Notes: a model not told the origin generated them from the sequence alone. Positions 17,146 through 25,769 are shown, numbered from the stretch's first letter. The stretch is DNA of 64,000 bases from Bacteroidota bacterium (GCA_026391805.1 JAPLDJ010000023.1:1-64000); one strand, 5' to 3'. Numbers and translations are program-made.

Positions 17146-18339
17146 TCAAAAGGTCTGAATAATCACAAAATCAAAATCCCGGTTGATAAAACCTTTTACA
17201 TATTTGTTGTCCACTTTTGCCGATGCATAGGCAAGTCCGTTTGAAAATTCACCGATGTAATTGAAATATCCCGGAACGAGGATATCTTTTCCATCCGGGG
17301 AAAGGATCCCGACCATCCAGTCGGAGTTAGCCCATTCTTTGTAATAGATCCAGCCGTTATCAAAGACCTGTACCGGGTCGGGGCCCATCCTGCGGATAAT
17401 ATTCCCGGTTTTATCAATGATGGCATAACCCGCTTTCTGATCTTTGACATAAACAACGGCATGCCCATTTTTAAAGGGATAACAGTTCGGATGGTAATTA
17501 AAGGGAAGTACGGTTTTCCCTGTTGCATCAATATATCCCACCATCTCCTGTGAATTTTCAACTGCGGCGAGATCTTCGGAGAAAATACCGGGCTGTTTCC
17601 TGTAATCGAACGGCACCTTCACTTCACCTTTTACATTGATGAAACCCCAGTAATAGTTGATTGTATTCTGCACTGCAACAAGTCCCTCGCTGAAAGATCC
17701 TGCATCGCTGTATGTACCGGGAATCGCCACCCATTTCCCCTGTGTTGTAATAAAGCCAATAGACTTTTTCTTGCTGTCATAGAGTTTGGTCATCCCTTCC
17801 TGGAACGGTTCGAGAGTATGAAAAAGTCCTCTTCCCGGACCCGGATTGATGGAACCCGGGATCATTTGCCCCTGTTTGTTGATCAGGTTATATGTGCGGG
17901 CCCTCGAAGTTTCATTGATCTTCTCAGCAATGGCAACCCCGCTGTAAAACGGAGTGCAGTTGGAATACTTCTGGGATTTAAACAAAGACTGTCCCTTTTT
18001 ATCAATAAAAGCAAGCATATTCATGTATCCATTTTTAACAGAAACAAGCGCAATCCCTGAAGAAAAGAAAGGGGTCTGATTTCCCCACCGGAAATACTGG
18101 TAATCGATGACTACTTTACCAGTGGTATCAATAAATCCCCACAGTTCATTTTTCTTTAACGAACATAATCCTTCATGGAAGGTGTAATTGTCGCCATCAT
18201 CGAACCTTAGTTCAATAGCAGAAGCGATTGAAGGTTTATGCGGGACAGGTTTGTCCTTCTGGGCGGTTCCCTGTGCCTGTATTTGCTGCATCAGTAGCAA
18301 TACGGCAGAAAGCAGACAGAAACTCATCACTTTTTTCAT
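17146..18339 (-). CDS. Secreted WG-repeat protein
   Basis: A 397-residue protein with a signal peptide (about residues 1-22, ending IQAQ). About nine tandem WG/KWG-type repeats follow (ELWGFIDTTGKVVIDYQY, YYWGFINVKGEVKVPFDY, GYIDATGKTVLPFNY), each a beta-hairpin unit of a propeller-like fold. WG repeats often mediate protein-protein contact; no enzyme motif is seen. It has no T9SS domain, so it is probably periplasmic or outer-membrane associated. No operon partner. Confidence 0.87.
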   Translation of the reverse strand: MKKVMSFCLLSAVLLLMQQIQAQGTAQKDKPVPHKPSIASAIELRFDDGDNYTFHEGLCSLKKNELWGFIDTTGKVVIDYQYFRWGNQTPFFSSGIALVSVKNGYMNMLAFIDKKGQSLFKSQKYSNCTPFYSGVAIAEKINETSRARTYNLINKQGQMIPGSINPGPGRGLFHTLEPFQEGMTKLYDSKKKSIGFITTQGKWVAIPGTYSDAGSFSEGLVAVQNTINYYWGFINVKGEVKVPFDYRKQPGIFSEDLAAVENSQEMVGYIDATGKTVLPFNYHPNCYPFKNGHAVVYVKDQKAGYAIIDKTGNIIRRMGPDPVQVFDNGWIYYKEWANSDWMVGILSPDGKDILVPGYFNYIGEFSNGLAYASAKVDNKYVKGFINRDFDFVIIQTF

Positions 18340-18479
18340 ATGGCTTTGTTTGTTTAACCATTCTGGTAAAGAAGATTTATTTCAGCTAATTTAAGAAAAA
18401 TGATAAAACCAAGATCCTTCAAATAATTGTATCACAACCCAAAGACTATTACAAGAAATAATGGTTGTTATAAAAAGTG

Positions 18480-18510
18480 TTTGATATTTCGAAAAAATGA
18501 CATACTTTTG
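18480..18510 (+). promoter_or_regulatory. Promoter of tRNA-Asp
   Basis: TTTG (18480-18483), 19 bases, TACTTTTG (18503-18510). The predicted start near 18517 lies 7 bases before the mature tRNA. Confidence 0.78.
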
Positions 18511-18523
18511 CACTCCTGAATTT

Positions 18524-18597
18524 GGATCGGTAGTTCAGCTGGTTAGAATGCCGCCCTGTCACGGCGGAGGTCGCGGGTTCGAGTCCCGTCCGGTCCG
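18524..18597 (+). tRNA. tRNA-Asp (GTC)
   Basis: A 74-base cloverleaf. GGATCGG pairs with CCGGTCC in the acceptor, anticodon GTC lies at 18558-18560 in the loop CTGTCAC, and the T loop is TTCGAGT. CCA is not encoded. Own promoter upstream and a T-rich hairpin downstream, so it is monocistronic. Confidence 0.97.
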
Positions 18598-18602
18598 CAA
18601 AG

Positions 18603-18634
18603 TCCCTGAAACTATTTGTTTTGGGGATTTTTTT
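18603..18634 (+). terminator. Probable terminator of tRNA-Asp
   Basis: Interrupted stem (TCCC with GGGG, then AAAC with GTTT) followed by seven T residues. Confidence 0.5.
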
Positions 18635-18836
18635 ATGTTTTGTATTCGCTGAATAGCATTTGTCCGCTTGTCATTCCGATGGGTTTCAAAAGAAAATTTC
18701 AACAAAACCGAAAATGAACCAATTACATTGTGGTTCATCAGTAAATCTGAGGGAAGGTTTGGAACAGGGAATTCAGGATTGTAAAGATTTCCGATGGGGA
18801 TCACCGGATTGCGTTATCTCACAATTATACAAACCA

Positions 18837-19091
18837 CTAAAACTCAGTATGGAAATGTAATTTGGGAGGAATGGGCACTTTGTTTTTAATAAATGTCTTA
18901 ACCCGATGCACAAGCACCTTCCCGTTCTTATGGAGGTAATCTATCCCTTCAAAAAAACCTACCACAAGGAGAAGGAATCCCGCCAGAACCATTAACAACT
19001 CAAGTCCGTCATTCGCAGACCCGGTCCCCGCAAAGGCTTGTGAGGAGAATCCTGCAAAGAGAATTAACACCAATGTCACTTCCTTTTTCAT
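18837..19091 (-). CDS. Small hypothetical membrane protein
   Basis: An 84-residue protein with a Sec signal peptide (residues 1-21, ending SQAFAG). A short GSANDGLELL segment follows, then one membrane helix (MVLAGFLLLVVGFF) and a basic tail (HKNGKVLVHRVKTFIKNK). The plan of signal peptide, small polar DGL motif, hydrophobic helix and basic end resembles the PID-CTERM-like protein at 51460-51792, without the proline. No known domain. It lies alone between tRNA-Asp and comEC. Confidence 0.6.
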   Translation of the reverse strand: MKKEVTLVLILFAGFSSQAFAGTGSANDGLELLMVLAGFLLLVVGFFEGIDYLHKNGKVLVHRVKTFIKNKVPIPPKLHFHTEF

Positions 19092-19190
19092 ATGGAGTTC
19101 TTAAGAACACAACAAAGATAAGACAGAACGGACAGGAAATCAAGTCGTGAGGACTAATAACCTTATGTTATTTCACTGCTCCACAAATTT

Positions 19191-19218
19191 CGCTATTTCG
19201 CTTTTCGCTATCTCGCTA
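19191..19218. repeat. TAGCGAGATAGCGAAA repeat at the comEC stop codon
   Basis: Read in the gene direction the sequence is TAAATAGCGAGATAGCGAAA and further GCGAAA words. The stop codon TAG of comEC is part of it. Nearly the same string follows the pyk stop codon at 58909-58948. Confidence 0.7.
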
Positions 19219-21336
19219 TTTAATATTCTCCTGAAACGCTCCCGATAATCCTACTGAATAACACTTCACTCCCAGTCCGCGCGCTTCCCTGATCCATTCC
19301 TTTGCCTTCCATAATGAATTCGACAGATCGATTACGACCTGTTTGACATTGAAACAGTGTAAAACCTCCTTCAGTGTGACCTTCGGATTGCCCGTGATGA
19401 TCAGGTAATCCAGCTTCATTTTCTTCATCGACATGCGAGGGACCTTCCGGTTGAGGATAAGGATTCGTTTCCCACAGAAACCGATGAACTTTCCTCTTTT
19501 CAGAAAATAATCTTCATGCCGGAATGGTTTAATTTGATACAATGGCAGCGGCTCCTGGAACTCAAGTACCTCCCGGATCTTGTTGTTCCACCTGTATTTC
19601 CTCAGGTTTTCAGAGAAGAACGGATCTTTTAGCGCCGACAGGTTCCCAATCAGGATGCTTTTGCCCACGTTTGAAAGTTCCGTCAGGTTTGACCGCTTTA
19701 CTTCATATATGGTTATTGTTTGCCGCGACAGCCGTTGAAGATTATCAGCCAGGTAACTTCCGGCCAAAAGGATCATAAATGAAAGTGAAATAAAGAGCCA
19801 TGCTTTCTTCTTCCCTGAAAAGAAAACCGCCGATGCAATGATGATCAGGTAAAGAAGTATGCAACCGGTCAGAGAAAATACAATCCCTCTTGAAACGGAA
19901 AAGGGAAGTGAGCCCACTGCATGTATGAAGGCATTCAGCAGCCAGACCATGATGGAAAGCGCTTTCGCAGTGATGACGGATAACCATGGAACGGTGCCCA
20001 GTAGAAGCGCCAGTATCCCAGTATAGATTATGAGATTGGACAGCGGAATGACCACGATGTTCGTAAACATAAAATAATTCGGGAACTGGTGAAAGTAATA
20101 GAAGCAAAGCGGAAGGGTTGCCAGTTGTGCAACGATTGAAACGGCTACAATCGACCAGACCTTGTCAAGGATCCAGTGACCTGGTACCAGGAGATTGTAA
20201 ACAGGTTGATAAAACAAAACGATCCCGGCAACCGCAAGATAGGAAAGCTGGAAGCCGAGGTCCATCAGCAGCAAAGGCTGCCAGACCAGGAGAGCAATAA
20301 CTGAAGCAGCGAGGACATTCAGGATGTCGGGATGGCGTTTCAACGTCTTACCTGTCACAATGAGGCTGAGCATGGCGGCTGCCCGCATAACGGCAGGCGA
20401 AAGCCCTGTGATCATGGCATAGGTCCAGATGAACGTGATGACCAGGATTGCTTTAATGTATGGCCCGTACTTCCGTTTCGAAAGGAAAGAGAGCAGCTTT
20501 TCCAGAACAAGAAAGATCATCCCCACATGCATGCCCGAAACGGAGAGAATGTGCATCACTCCCGTGGCAGAATAATCCTGCATGGTTTCCTGATCGATCT
20601 CATCCACATAACCGAGGAGAAGCGCTGCGGCAACGGCAAATTCCTTTCCCGACAAGCCATTTTCTTTCAGCACCGAAAGCATTTTTCCTCTCCAGGAAAG
20701 CGCCAGCTGAAATATCGGGTTGCGGGTTCCATGGCCGATGCACAGCCATTCGCCCTGTTTCACAAAAGCCTGCCTGCAGATTCCTTTGAGCTGCAGGTTT
20801 TGTTTGTTGTCGAATGCCCCGGGATTCCGGGCGCCATCAGGTTCAGTAAAAAGCGTATGAAGAATGAGACGGTCGCCGTAAGAAAGCGACAATGATTTCA
20901 GATCCTTTGCTATGTAGGCAAGCGATAAGCCAGACGTACGGATCCAGGCCCCGTTCTCCCTTACAGCAGTGATCCTGAAAATAACTTTTACACTTTTCCG
21001 CTTCTGTACCGGAGGCTCAACGATCTCCCCGATAAAGGTTTTCCTGGCAGAGCTGTACTTTCCGAAGTAATCCTTTTGAAGGATATCCTTCCGGTTCACC
21101 GTTAACCGGCAGGAGATAAAAATGAACAAAAGGAATACGATGATCCCCGTGATCCAGCGTAACGGATAAGGAAGGATATGTCCGGGTGAAAAAATGATGA
21201 CCCCCAGAAGAAGGAAGAGAATTCCGGGAACAACCATCGGAACCCGGATCACCTGCTCAGGCAGGATGGCTGCGCCGATGCCGAGCGAAACGGGGAGGAT
21301 CAGCCGTAATAAGGGAAACTGACGCCAGGGATTCAT
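19216..21336 (-). CDS. comEC: ComEC/Rec2 family DNA-uptake channel protein
   Basis: A 706-residue inner-membrane protein that moves single-stranded DNA into the cytoplasm during transformation. N-terminal membrane helices are followed by a DUF4131 OB-like domain (about 90-200). The competence domain contains GVMHILSVSGMHVGMIF and LSPAVMRAAAMLS, with about eight helices to residue 510. The C-terminal region (LDYLIITGNPKVTLKEVL) has the outline of the beta-lactamase-like domain but lacks HxHxDH metal ligands, common in Bacteroidota. Its start codon adjoins an 18-bp imperfect palindrome that includes the motif shared with DUF2851. Confidence 0.92.
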   Translation of the reverse strand: MNPWRQFPLLRLILPVSLGIGAAILPEQVIRVPMVVPGILFLLLGVIIFSPGHILPYPLRWITGIIVFLLFIFISCRLTVNRKDILQKDYFGKYSSARKTFIGEIVEPPVQKRKSVKVIFRITAVRENGAWIRTSGLSLAYIAKDLKSLSLSYGDRLILHTLFTEPDGARNPGAFDNKQNLQLKGICRQAFVKQGEWLCIGHGTRNPIFQLALSWRGKMLSVLKENGLSGKEFAVAAALLLGYVDEIDQETMQDYSATGVMHILSVSGMHVGMIFLVLEKLLSFLSKRKYGPYIKAILVITFIWTYAMITGLSPAVMRAAAMLSLIVTGKTLKRHPDILNVLAASVIALLVWQPLLLMDLGFQLSYLAVAGIVLFYQPVYNLLVPGHWILDKVWSIVAVSIVAQLATLPLCFYYFHQFPNYFMFTNIVVIPLSNLIIYTGILALLLGTVPWLSVITAKALSIMVWLLNAFIHAVGSLPFSVSRGIVFSLTGCILLYLIIIASAVFFSGKKKAWLFISLSFMILLAGSYLADNLQRLSRQTITIYEVKRSNLTELSNVGKSILIGNLSALKDPFFSENLRKYRWNNKIREVLEFQEPLPLYQIKPFRHEDYFLKRGKFIGFCGKRILILNRKVPRMSMKKMKLDYLIITGNPKVTLKEVLHCFNVKQVVIDLSNSLWKAKEWIREARGLGVKCYSVGLSGAFQENIK

Positions 21337-21393
21337 TTCATTCCACCGGGATTATTATAAATCCCTTAATCGGTCAGGAATGAAAAGGTAATA
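21336..21393 (-). promoter_or_regulatory. comEC upstream element: shared bipartite motif inside an imperfect palindrome
   Basis: ATCCCTTAATCGGT, four bases, AATGAAAAGGTAATA (21361-21393) repeats the motif before DUF2851. Here it also forms half of a palindrome: TTTCATTCC (21336-21344) with GGAATGAAA (21377-21385), ACC (21345-21347) with GGT (21372-21374), and GGGATT (21348-21353) with AATCCC (21360-21365). The hairpin touches the start codon, so it could act as an operator or control translation. Confidence 0.6.
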
Positions 21394-21396
21394 CGG

Positions 21397-22326
21397 TCAG
21401 GGGGAACAAAATTTATCAAGGTAGGTTTTTGCCTTATCAGATCCTAACTCTTCGGCGCTTTTCCAGTCATCACAGGCGCCCGGACGATCATCAAGGTACT
21501 GACGGGCCACACCCCGCTTCAGAAAAGCATCGGCATAGGCCGGATCGATCTCAATCACCTTCGAATAATCATCAACGGCAGAAGCGTAATCTTTCATGTA
21601 AAGGTGGGCCAGCCCCCGGTTCATGTATGGATTGATGTCGAACGGAAGCAGCTTGATGGTCAGATTGAAATCAAGGATGGCATCATCGTATAAGCCGGCT
21701 GCAGCTTTTGCAGCGCCCCGGCTGCTGAAATATTCCGGCGAAACCGTGTCATATTTTATGGCCTCGTTGAAATCGGCGATGGCCATCGCATAATCGTTCA
21801 TATTGAACATTGCCAGCCCGCGATTGTAAAAGGCAGCCGGATAATTTGGCCGGTATTGAAGGGCACGGGTAAAATCCTCGGCGGCTGCCTTGTAATCTTC
21901 CAGATCGAATTTCGCAAGCCCGCGGTTCAGGTAGGCATCAACATAATCCGCCTTTTGGTTGATCGCCTTATTGTAATCGGCAATGGCGCCGGAATAGTCC
22001 TGCAGGTAATCCTTCGCAAGAGCCCGGTTGAAGTAGGGCTCCGGATATGAGGGTTTAAGGCTGATCACCTGGGTAAAATCGCGGATGGCGGCTTTGTAAT
22101 CCTTCAGCTCGCTCTTTGCGATCCCTCGGTTATAAAAGGCTTCGACCGATGCGGAATCCATCGCGATGGCCTGATCGAACGATTTTATTGCAGCCTTGTA
22201 ATCGCCGAGTTTTGCTTTGGTGATCCCGTCCTGGACAAGTTCTCTGGCAGTGGTCTGAGCCTGGGTTAATAAAGAAAAAATGCTGAAAAGAAAAATCAGA
22301 AGTGAGGTGGCTTTAGTCAAATTCAT
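21397..22326 (-). CDS. Exported tetratricopeptide-repeat protein
   Basis: About 309 residues from the chosen start MNLTKATSLL, with a signal peptide ending LLTQAQ. Eight or more contiguous 34-residue TPR units fill the rest, each with the DYKAAIKDF and AYYNRGLAK pattern (DYAMAIADFNEAIKYD, DYASAVDDYSKVIEID). It is probably a periplasmic scaffold. The C-terminus GACDDWKSAEELG with a final Cys resembles that of the next gene, so the two TPR genes look like relatives. The upstream in-frame ATG at 22347 would spoil the signal peptide. Confidence 0.83.
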   Translation of the reverse strand: MNLTKATSLLIFLFSIFSLLTQAQTTARELVQDGITKAKLGDYKAAIKSFDQAIAMDSASVEAFYNRGIAKSELKDYKAAIRDFTQVISLKPSYPEPYFNRALAKDYLQDYSGAIADYNKAINQKADYVDAYLNRGLAKFDLEDYKAAAEDFTRALQYRPNYPAAFYNRGLAMFNMNDYAMAIADFNEAIKYDTVSPEYFSSRGAAKAAAGLYDDAILDFNLTIKLLPFDINPYMNRGLAHLYMKDYASAVDDYSKVIEIDPAYADAFLKRGVARQYLDDRPGACDDWKSAEELGSDKAKTYLDKFCSP

Positions 22327-22339
22327 TACCTGATCCTCC

Positions 22340-22462
22340 ATCTTCATTCTTCACCACGGATTTTCACAGATTTCCACAGAATAATTCACAGATTATCGAC
22401 ATCTATCCTCCATCCTCCATCTTCCATTTTCAGATCTCCGACTTCGGACCTTCGACCTCAGG
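22340..22462. repeat. Intergenic word repeats between the two TPR genes
   Basis: Contains ttcacagatttccacagaat (22365 on), atcctccatcctccatcttcc (22403 on) and tctccgacttcggaccttcg (22434 on). These are the same three word families as around 8.8, 9.8 and 15.2 kb. Confidence 0.55.
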
Positions 22463-22475
22463 TAATTCAGAACAT

Positions 22476-23561
22476 CTATTTACAGAACTTGATAATGAGG
22501 TCTCTCGAAGCTTCGAGTCCAAGGCTGTATGCGCGCTGCCAGTCCTCGCAGGCGCCTTCGGTATCGCCCAGGTTGTGTTTGGCCTTGCCACGGTTGTCGT
22601 AGGCATCAGCATAATCCTGCTTGATCGAGATTGCTTTGTTGAAATCTTCCAGGGCTCCTTTGGCATCTTTCAGGTTGAGTTTCGCAGCACCACGGTTGTT
22701 ATAGGCCGTTGCATTTCCCGGGTCGGCCGTGATGGCCTTGTTGTAATCCTCCAGCGCACCCTTGACATCGTTCATGTAATGCTTCATCATGCCGCGGTTG
22801 GTGTAGATATCGGGATATTTTGGATCAAGCTTGACGACCATCTCATAATTTTCCAGTGCGCCCTTATAATCCTTCGCCATGAACCTGCACCCGGCCAGGT
22901 AATTGAAAGCCATTGCAGTGGTCTTGTCGTTTGAAGTGAATCTCTTCAGGTCCTCTTCAGCACCGGTAAAATCCTGCAGCTCAAACTTGCTGACACCCCT
23001 TGCAAAGTAAGCCCGTTCAAGTCCCGGGGCCATTTTCAGCGCTTCATTCATGTCGTTGATCACATTCTGGTATTGCTGGTCAAGGAGTTCGGCATACCCC
23101 CTTTTCAGATAGGTTCCTGCCAGTTTCTTATGGCTGAGCGACTCCGTCAGGTCAGCAATTGCACCTTTCTGGTCACCTTCCTGGGATTTTTTTGCACCGG
23201 AAAGATACAAATCATGAGCCTTCTGCTCTTCTGGATCTGTAATGGGTTTTGTTATTGGCCCTGGGGCACCACCAGGATTGGATGCCATCATTTTGATCGT
23301 CGAATTATTCCCGTTCGAATGAATCTCCATGGTTTTCGGATTCTGTTGCTGAGGTGCTGCAGGGGCATTTCCCTGGTCACCACCGGCAGGAACCGCCGCC
23401 TGGCCGGCCGTTGACTGATCCGTATTGGTATTGCCGGAAGCCTGTTCTGACGAGTCTTTCTGTTTGCTTGTCGACGACTGGCAGGAAACCATGATCCCGG
23501 CAAAAACCAGGATGAAACTAAAAAGGATAAAAGAAGTACTGATTTTTTTCATTCTTTCCAT
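22476..23561 (-). CDS. TPR lipoprotein
   Basis: About 361 residues. The start at 23561 (MERMKKISTSF) gives a hydrophobic signal followed by a cysteine in GIMVSCQSS, consistent with a lipoprotein. A low-complexity Ser/Gln/Ala/Pro linker (residues 25-85) leads to six or more TPR units (GTYLKRGYAELLDQQY, YADAYDNRGKAKHNLGD). The C-terminus GACEDWQRAYSLG with a final cysteine pairs it with the TPR protein at 21397. It probably sits on the periplasmic side of a membrane as an assembly scaffold. It follows lpxB by 29 bases, possibly in the same transcript. Confidence 0.82.
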   Translation of the reverse strand: MERMKKISTSFILFSFILVFAGIMVSCQSSTSKQKDSSEQASGNTNTDQSTAGQAAVPAGGDQGNAPAAPQQQNPKTMEIHSNGNNSTIKMMASNPGGAPGPITKPITDPEEQKAHDLYLSGAKKSQEGDQKGAIADLTESLSHKKLAGTYLKRGYAELLDQQYQNVINDMNEALKMAPGLERAYFARGVSKFELQDFTGAEEDLKRFTSNDKTTAMAFNYLAGCRFMAKDYKGALENYEMVVKLDPKYPDIYTNRGMMKHYMNDVKGALEDYNKAITADPGNATAYNNRGAAKLNLKDAKGALEDFNKAISIKQDYADAYDNRGKAKHNLGDTEGACEDWQRAYSLGLEASRDLIIKFCK

Positions 23562-23590
23562 ATGCTTAATTATCTGTTTGCATAAATAAC

Positions 23591-24709
23591 TTAATTTTTC
23601 TTTAAGTATTGTATCATCAGCTGCGCTGCTTTTGCAGATGCACCCCGTCCGCCCAGCTTCTCCCACAGGAGTGCATACGATTCCAGGATCTCCCGCCGCC
23701 GTGATCCCGACAGGATCTTTTTTAGTTCGGTTTCCAGGTTTTCAGTGGTAAGCTTTTCCTGGATCAGCTCTTTAATAACCTCCCGGTCCATGACCAGGTT
23801 TACCAGCGAAATGTATTTCACCCTGACGATCTGCCGGGCCAGCAGGTATGAGAGTTGACTGCCTTTATAGCAAACCACCTGCGGAATGCCCATCAGTGCA
23901 GTCTCGAGCGTGGCCGTACCGGAGGTAACAAGTGCTGCTGCCGAGTGGTGAAGAAGTTCATAGGTCTGTCCGGTAACAATGGAAACTTGATGCCCCTGGG
24001 TAATCCCGGAATAAAAATCCGGGGCTATGGATGGAGCTGCCGCTATAACGAAATGATAATCACTGAAAGCCGGCGCAACCTTCAGCATCGTCTCCAGCAT
24101 CACCTTAATCTCCTGTTTCCGGCTTCCGGGCAGCAGGGCGATCAGGGGCCTGTCTGGGAGTTGATTCTTATCAAGAAATGATTTTCTGTCAGGAAGAGCT
24201 TCGTCTTCATTGATCACATCCAGTAAGGGATGACCGATAAAATCCACATCATAACCAAATCCTTCATAAAACTTCTTTTCAAACGGAAGGATGACAAACA
24301 TCCGGTCGACATTCTTTTTGATTGTTTTGACCCTTGAAGAACGCCAGGCCCAGAGCTGCGGAGAGATGTAATAAAAAACGTTTATGCCGGCATCGTGGGC
24401 AAAACGGGCAATCCTGAGGTTAAAACCGGGATAATCGACCAATATCAGTACATCAGGTTGATACGCAAGAATGTCTTTCTTACAAAAGCGTATGTTGCCC
24501 ATTATGGTTCTGAGATGAACCAGCACCTCTAAGAAACCCATAAAAGCCAGATCCCTGTAATGCCTGACCAGGTCGCCCCCTTCCTTTGCCATGAGATCAC
24601 CGCCCCAGACACGGAATTCCGCGCCCGGATCAAGCTTCTTCAGCTCTTTCATCAGGTTTGATGCATGAAGATCACCCGATGCTTCTCCGGCAATGATATA
24701 ATACTTCAT
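23591..24709 (-). CDS. lpxB: Lipid-A-disaccharide synthase
   Basis: A 372-residue GT19 glycosyltransferase joining UDP-2,3-diacylglucosamine and lipid X in lipid A synthesis at the inner membrane. The start MKYYIIAGEASGDLHASNLM carries the GEASGD signature. LLPGSRKQEI is the nucleotide-site motif, and VTSGTATLETALMGIPQVVCYK contains the conserved donor-binding region. Length is normal. Its ATG overlaps the stop of the preceding small membrane protein by 4 bases, placing it in a surE, small-protein, lpxB operon. Confidence 0.95.
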   Translation of the reverse strand: MKYYIIAGEASGDLHASNLMKELKKLDPGAEFRVWGGDLMAKEGGDLVRHYRDLAFMGFLEVLVHLRTIMGNIRFCKKDILAYQPDVLILVDYPGFNLRIARFAHDAGINVFYYISPQLWAWRSSRVKTIKKNVDRMFVILPFEKKFYEGFGYDVDFIGHPLLDVINEDEALPDRKSFLDKNQLPDRPLIALLPGSRKQEIKVMLETMLKVAPAFSDYHFVIAAAPSIAPDFYSGITQGHQVSIVTGQTYELLHHSAAALVTSGTATLETALMGIPQVVCYKGSQLSYLLARQIVRVKYISLVNLVMDREVIKELIQEKLTTENLETELKKILSGSRRREILESYALLWEKLGGRGASAKAAQLMIQYLKKN

Positions 24710-24960
24710 ATATGGATGATGGTTACGAGAACGATCAGGACAGCGGTCATGAAAAGTACTCCTCTACCGGTACGATCCATCTTTGCAGTGATGAAATAGT
24801 AGCGGATCGGGACAATGTTAAGCGCAACACAAACAAACAGCGCCTTATCCATGGCAAAATGACCTACCATAAGCCGGACAAGAAAAATAATTCCAAGCAG
24901 GATCAGTGGTCCGGCGAGACCAATCCCCAATCCAAACCCGAATGAATCTTTATTCAGCAT
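24706..24960 (-). CDS. Small membrane protein between surE and lpxB
   Basis: An 84-residue protein with three hydrophobic segments (LGIGLAGPLILLGIIFLVRL, DKALFVCVALNIVPIRYYFI, GVLFMTAVLIVLVTII) and few soluble residues. It overlaps surE by 11 bases and lpxB by 4, so it is translated from the same message. I do not recognise a named family; similar unnamed proteins are common between these genes in Bacteroidota. A role in envelope lipid handling is only a guess from its neighbours. Confidence 0.72.
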   Translation of the reverse strand: MLNKDSFGFGLGIGLAGPLILLGIIFLVRLMVGHFAMDKALFVCVALNIVPIRYYFITAKMDRTGRGVLFMTAVLIVLVTIIHI

Positions 24961-25741
24961 CGGTTTCCCAGGATTTTAGTTTACCCATCGCTTCATACGC
25001 TGTAAAATCAAACTGAACCGGTACAACGGCCACATACTTGTGCTCCATTGCCCATTCATCGGTTTCATCCCCGTTGCCGGTCTTTACAAATACCCCTTTC
25101 AGCCAGTAATAGTTCCGCCCGATCGGGTCAACCCGCTCATCGAAATCTTCCTGCCAGGTACCGGCTGCCTGCCGGCAAATCCTGATTCCTTTCAAATCAC
25201 CTGGCAATACATCCGGAATGTTCACATTCAGGCAGATGCCGTCCGTCAAGCCATCCTTCAGAACCTTTGAGGAAATATCAGTAACAATGTCTCCGCACAC
25301 CTGCATGTCTGCATCATGTGAGTAATTATTGTAAGAAAAACCGATGGACGGAACACCGGCCATGGCTCCTTCAAACACCGCCGCCATTGTTCCCGAATAG
25401 ATGATGGAGACCGAGGAGTTCGATCCGTGATTGATCCCGGAAACGAGGAGATCGGGATACCCTTTCAGCACCACCTTGAAAGCCAGTTTCACACAATCTG
25501 CCGGGGTGCCGTTGCAGCTGTATTCTTCATAATCCGGTTCCTCTGCCAGCAACCTCAACCGCAGCGGAACATGAATCGTAATGGCATGGGCCGTCCCCGA
25601 CTGGGGTTTGTCGGGCGCTACCACCACAACCCGCCCGATTTTCCGCATGCGGTCGATCAGCAACCGGATTCCCGGTGCAGAAATGCCATCGTCATTTGTA
25701 ATAAAAATAAGCGGTTTTACAGTGTCAGAATTCTTTCCCAA
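24950..25741 (-). CDS. surE: 5'/3'-nucleotidase SurE
   Basis: A 263-residue metal-dependent nucleoside monophosphate phosphatase of the cytoplasm. Metal-site residues are in FITNDDGISAPGI, followed by VVVAPDKPQSGTAHAIT. The conserved SGINHGSNSSVSIIYSGTM and AVFEGAMAGVPSIGFS segments are present. Length matches the family. It is the first gene of an operon with a small membrane protein and lpxB; TAATTTTG at 25770-25777 is a probable -7 box. Confidence 0.95.
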   Translation of the reverse strand: MGKNSDTVKPLIFITNDDGISAPGIRLLIDRMRKIGRVVVVAPDKPQSGTAHAITIHVPLRLRLLAEEPDYEEYSCNGTPADCVKLAFKVVLKGYPDLLVSGINHGSNSSVSIIYSGTMAAVFEGAMAGVPSIGFSYNNYSHDADMQVCGDIVTDISSKVLKDGLTDGICLNVNIPDVLPGDLKGIRICRQAAGTWQEDFDERVDPIGRNYYWLKGVFVKTGNGDETDEWAMEHKYVAVVPVQFDFTAYEAMGKLKSWETDAE

Positions 25742-25769
25742 AGCAGACTAATTTATGCTAAATTGCGTT

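Noticed and set aside
18660-18860. Possible 66-codon gene downstream of tRNA-Asp
   Set aside because: No promoter, no signal or domain, and it runs into the 3' end of the opposite small membrane protein.
19216-19700. Frameshift in the comEC beta-lactamase-like domain
   Set aside because: The frame is continuous and the lost metal ligands are a common feature of Bacteroidota ComEC proteins.
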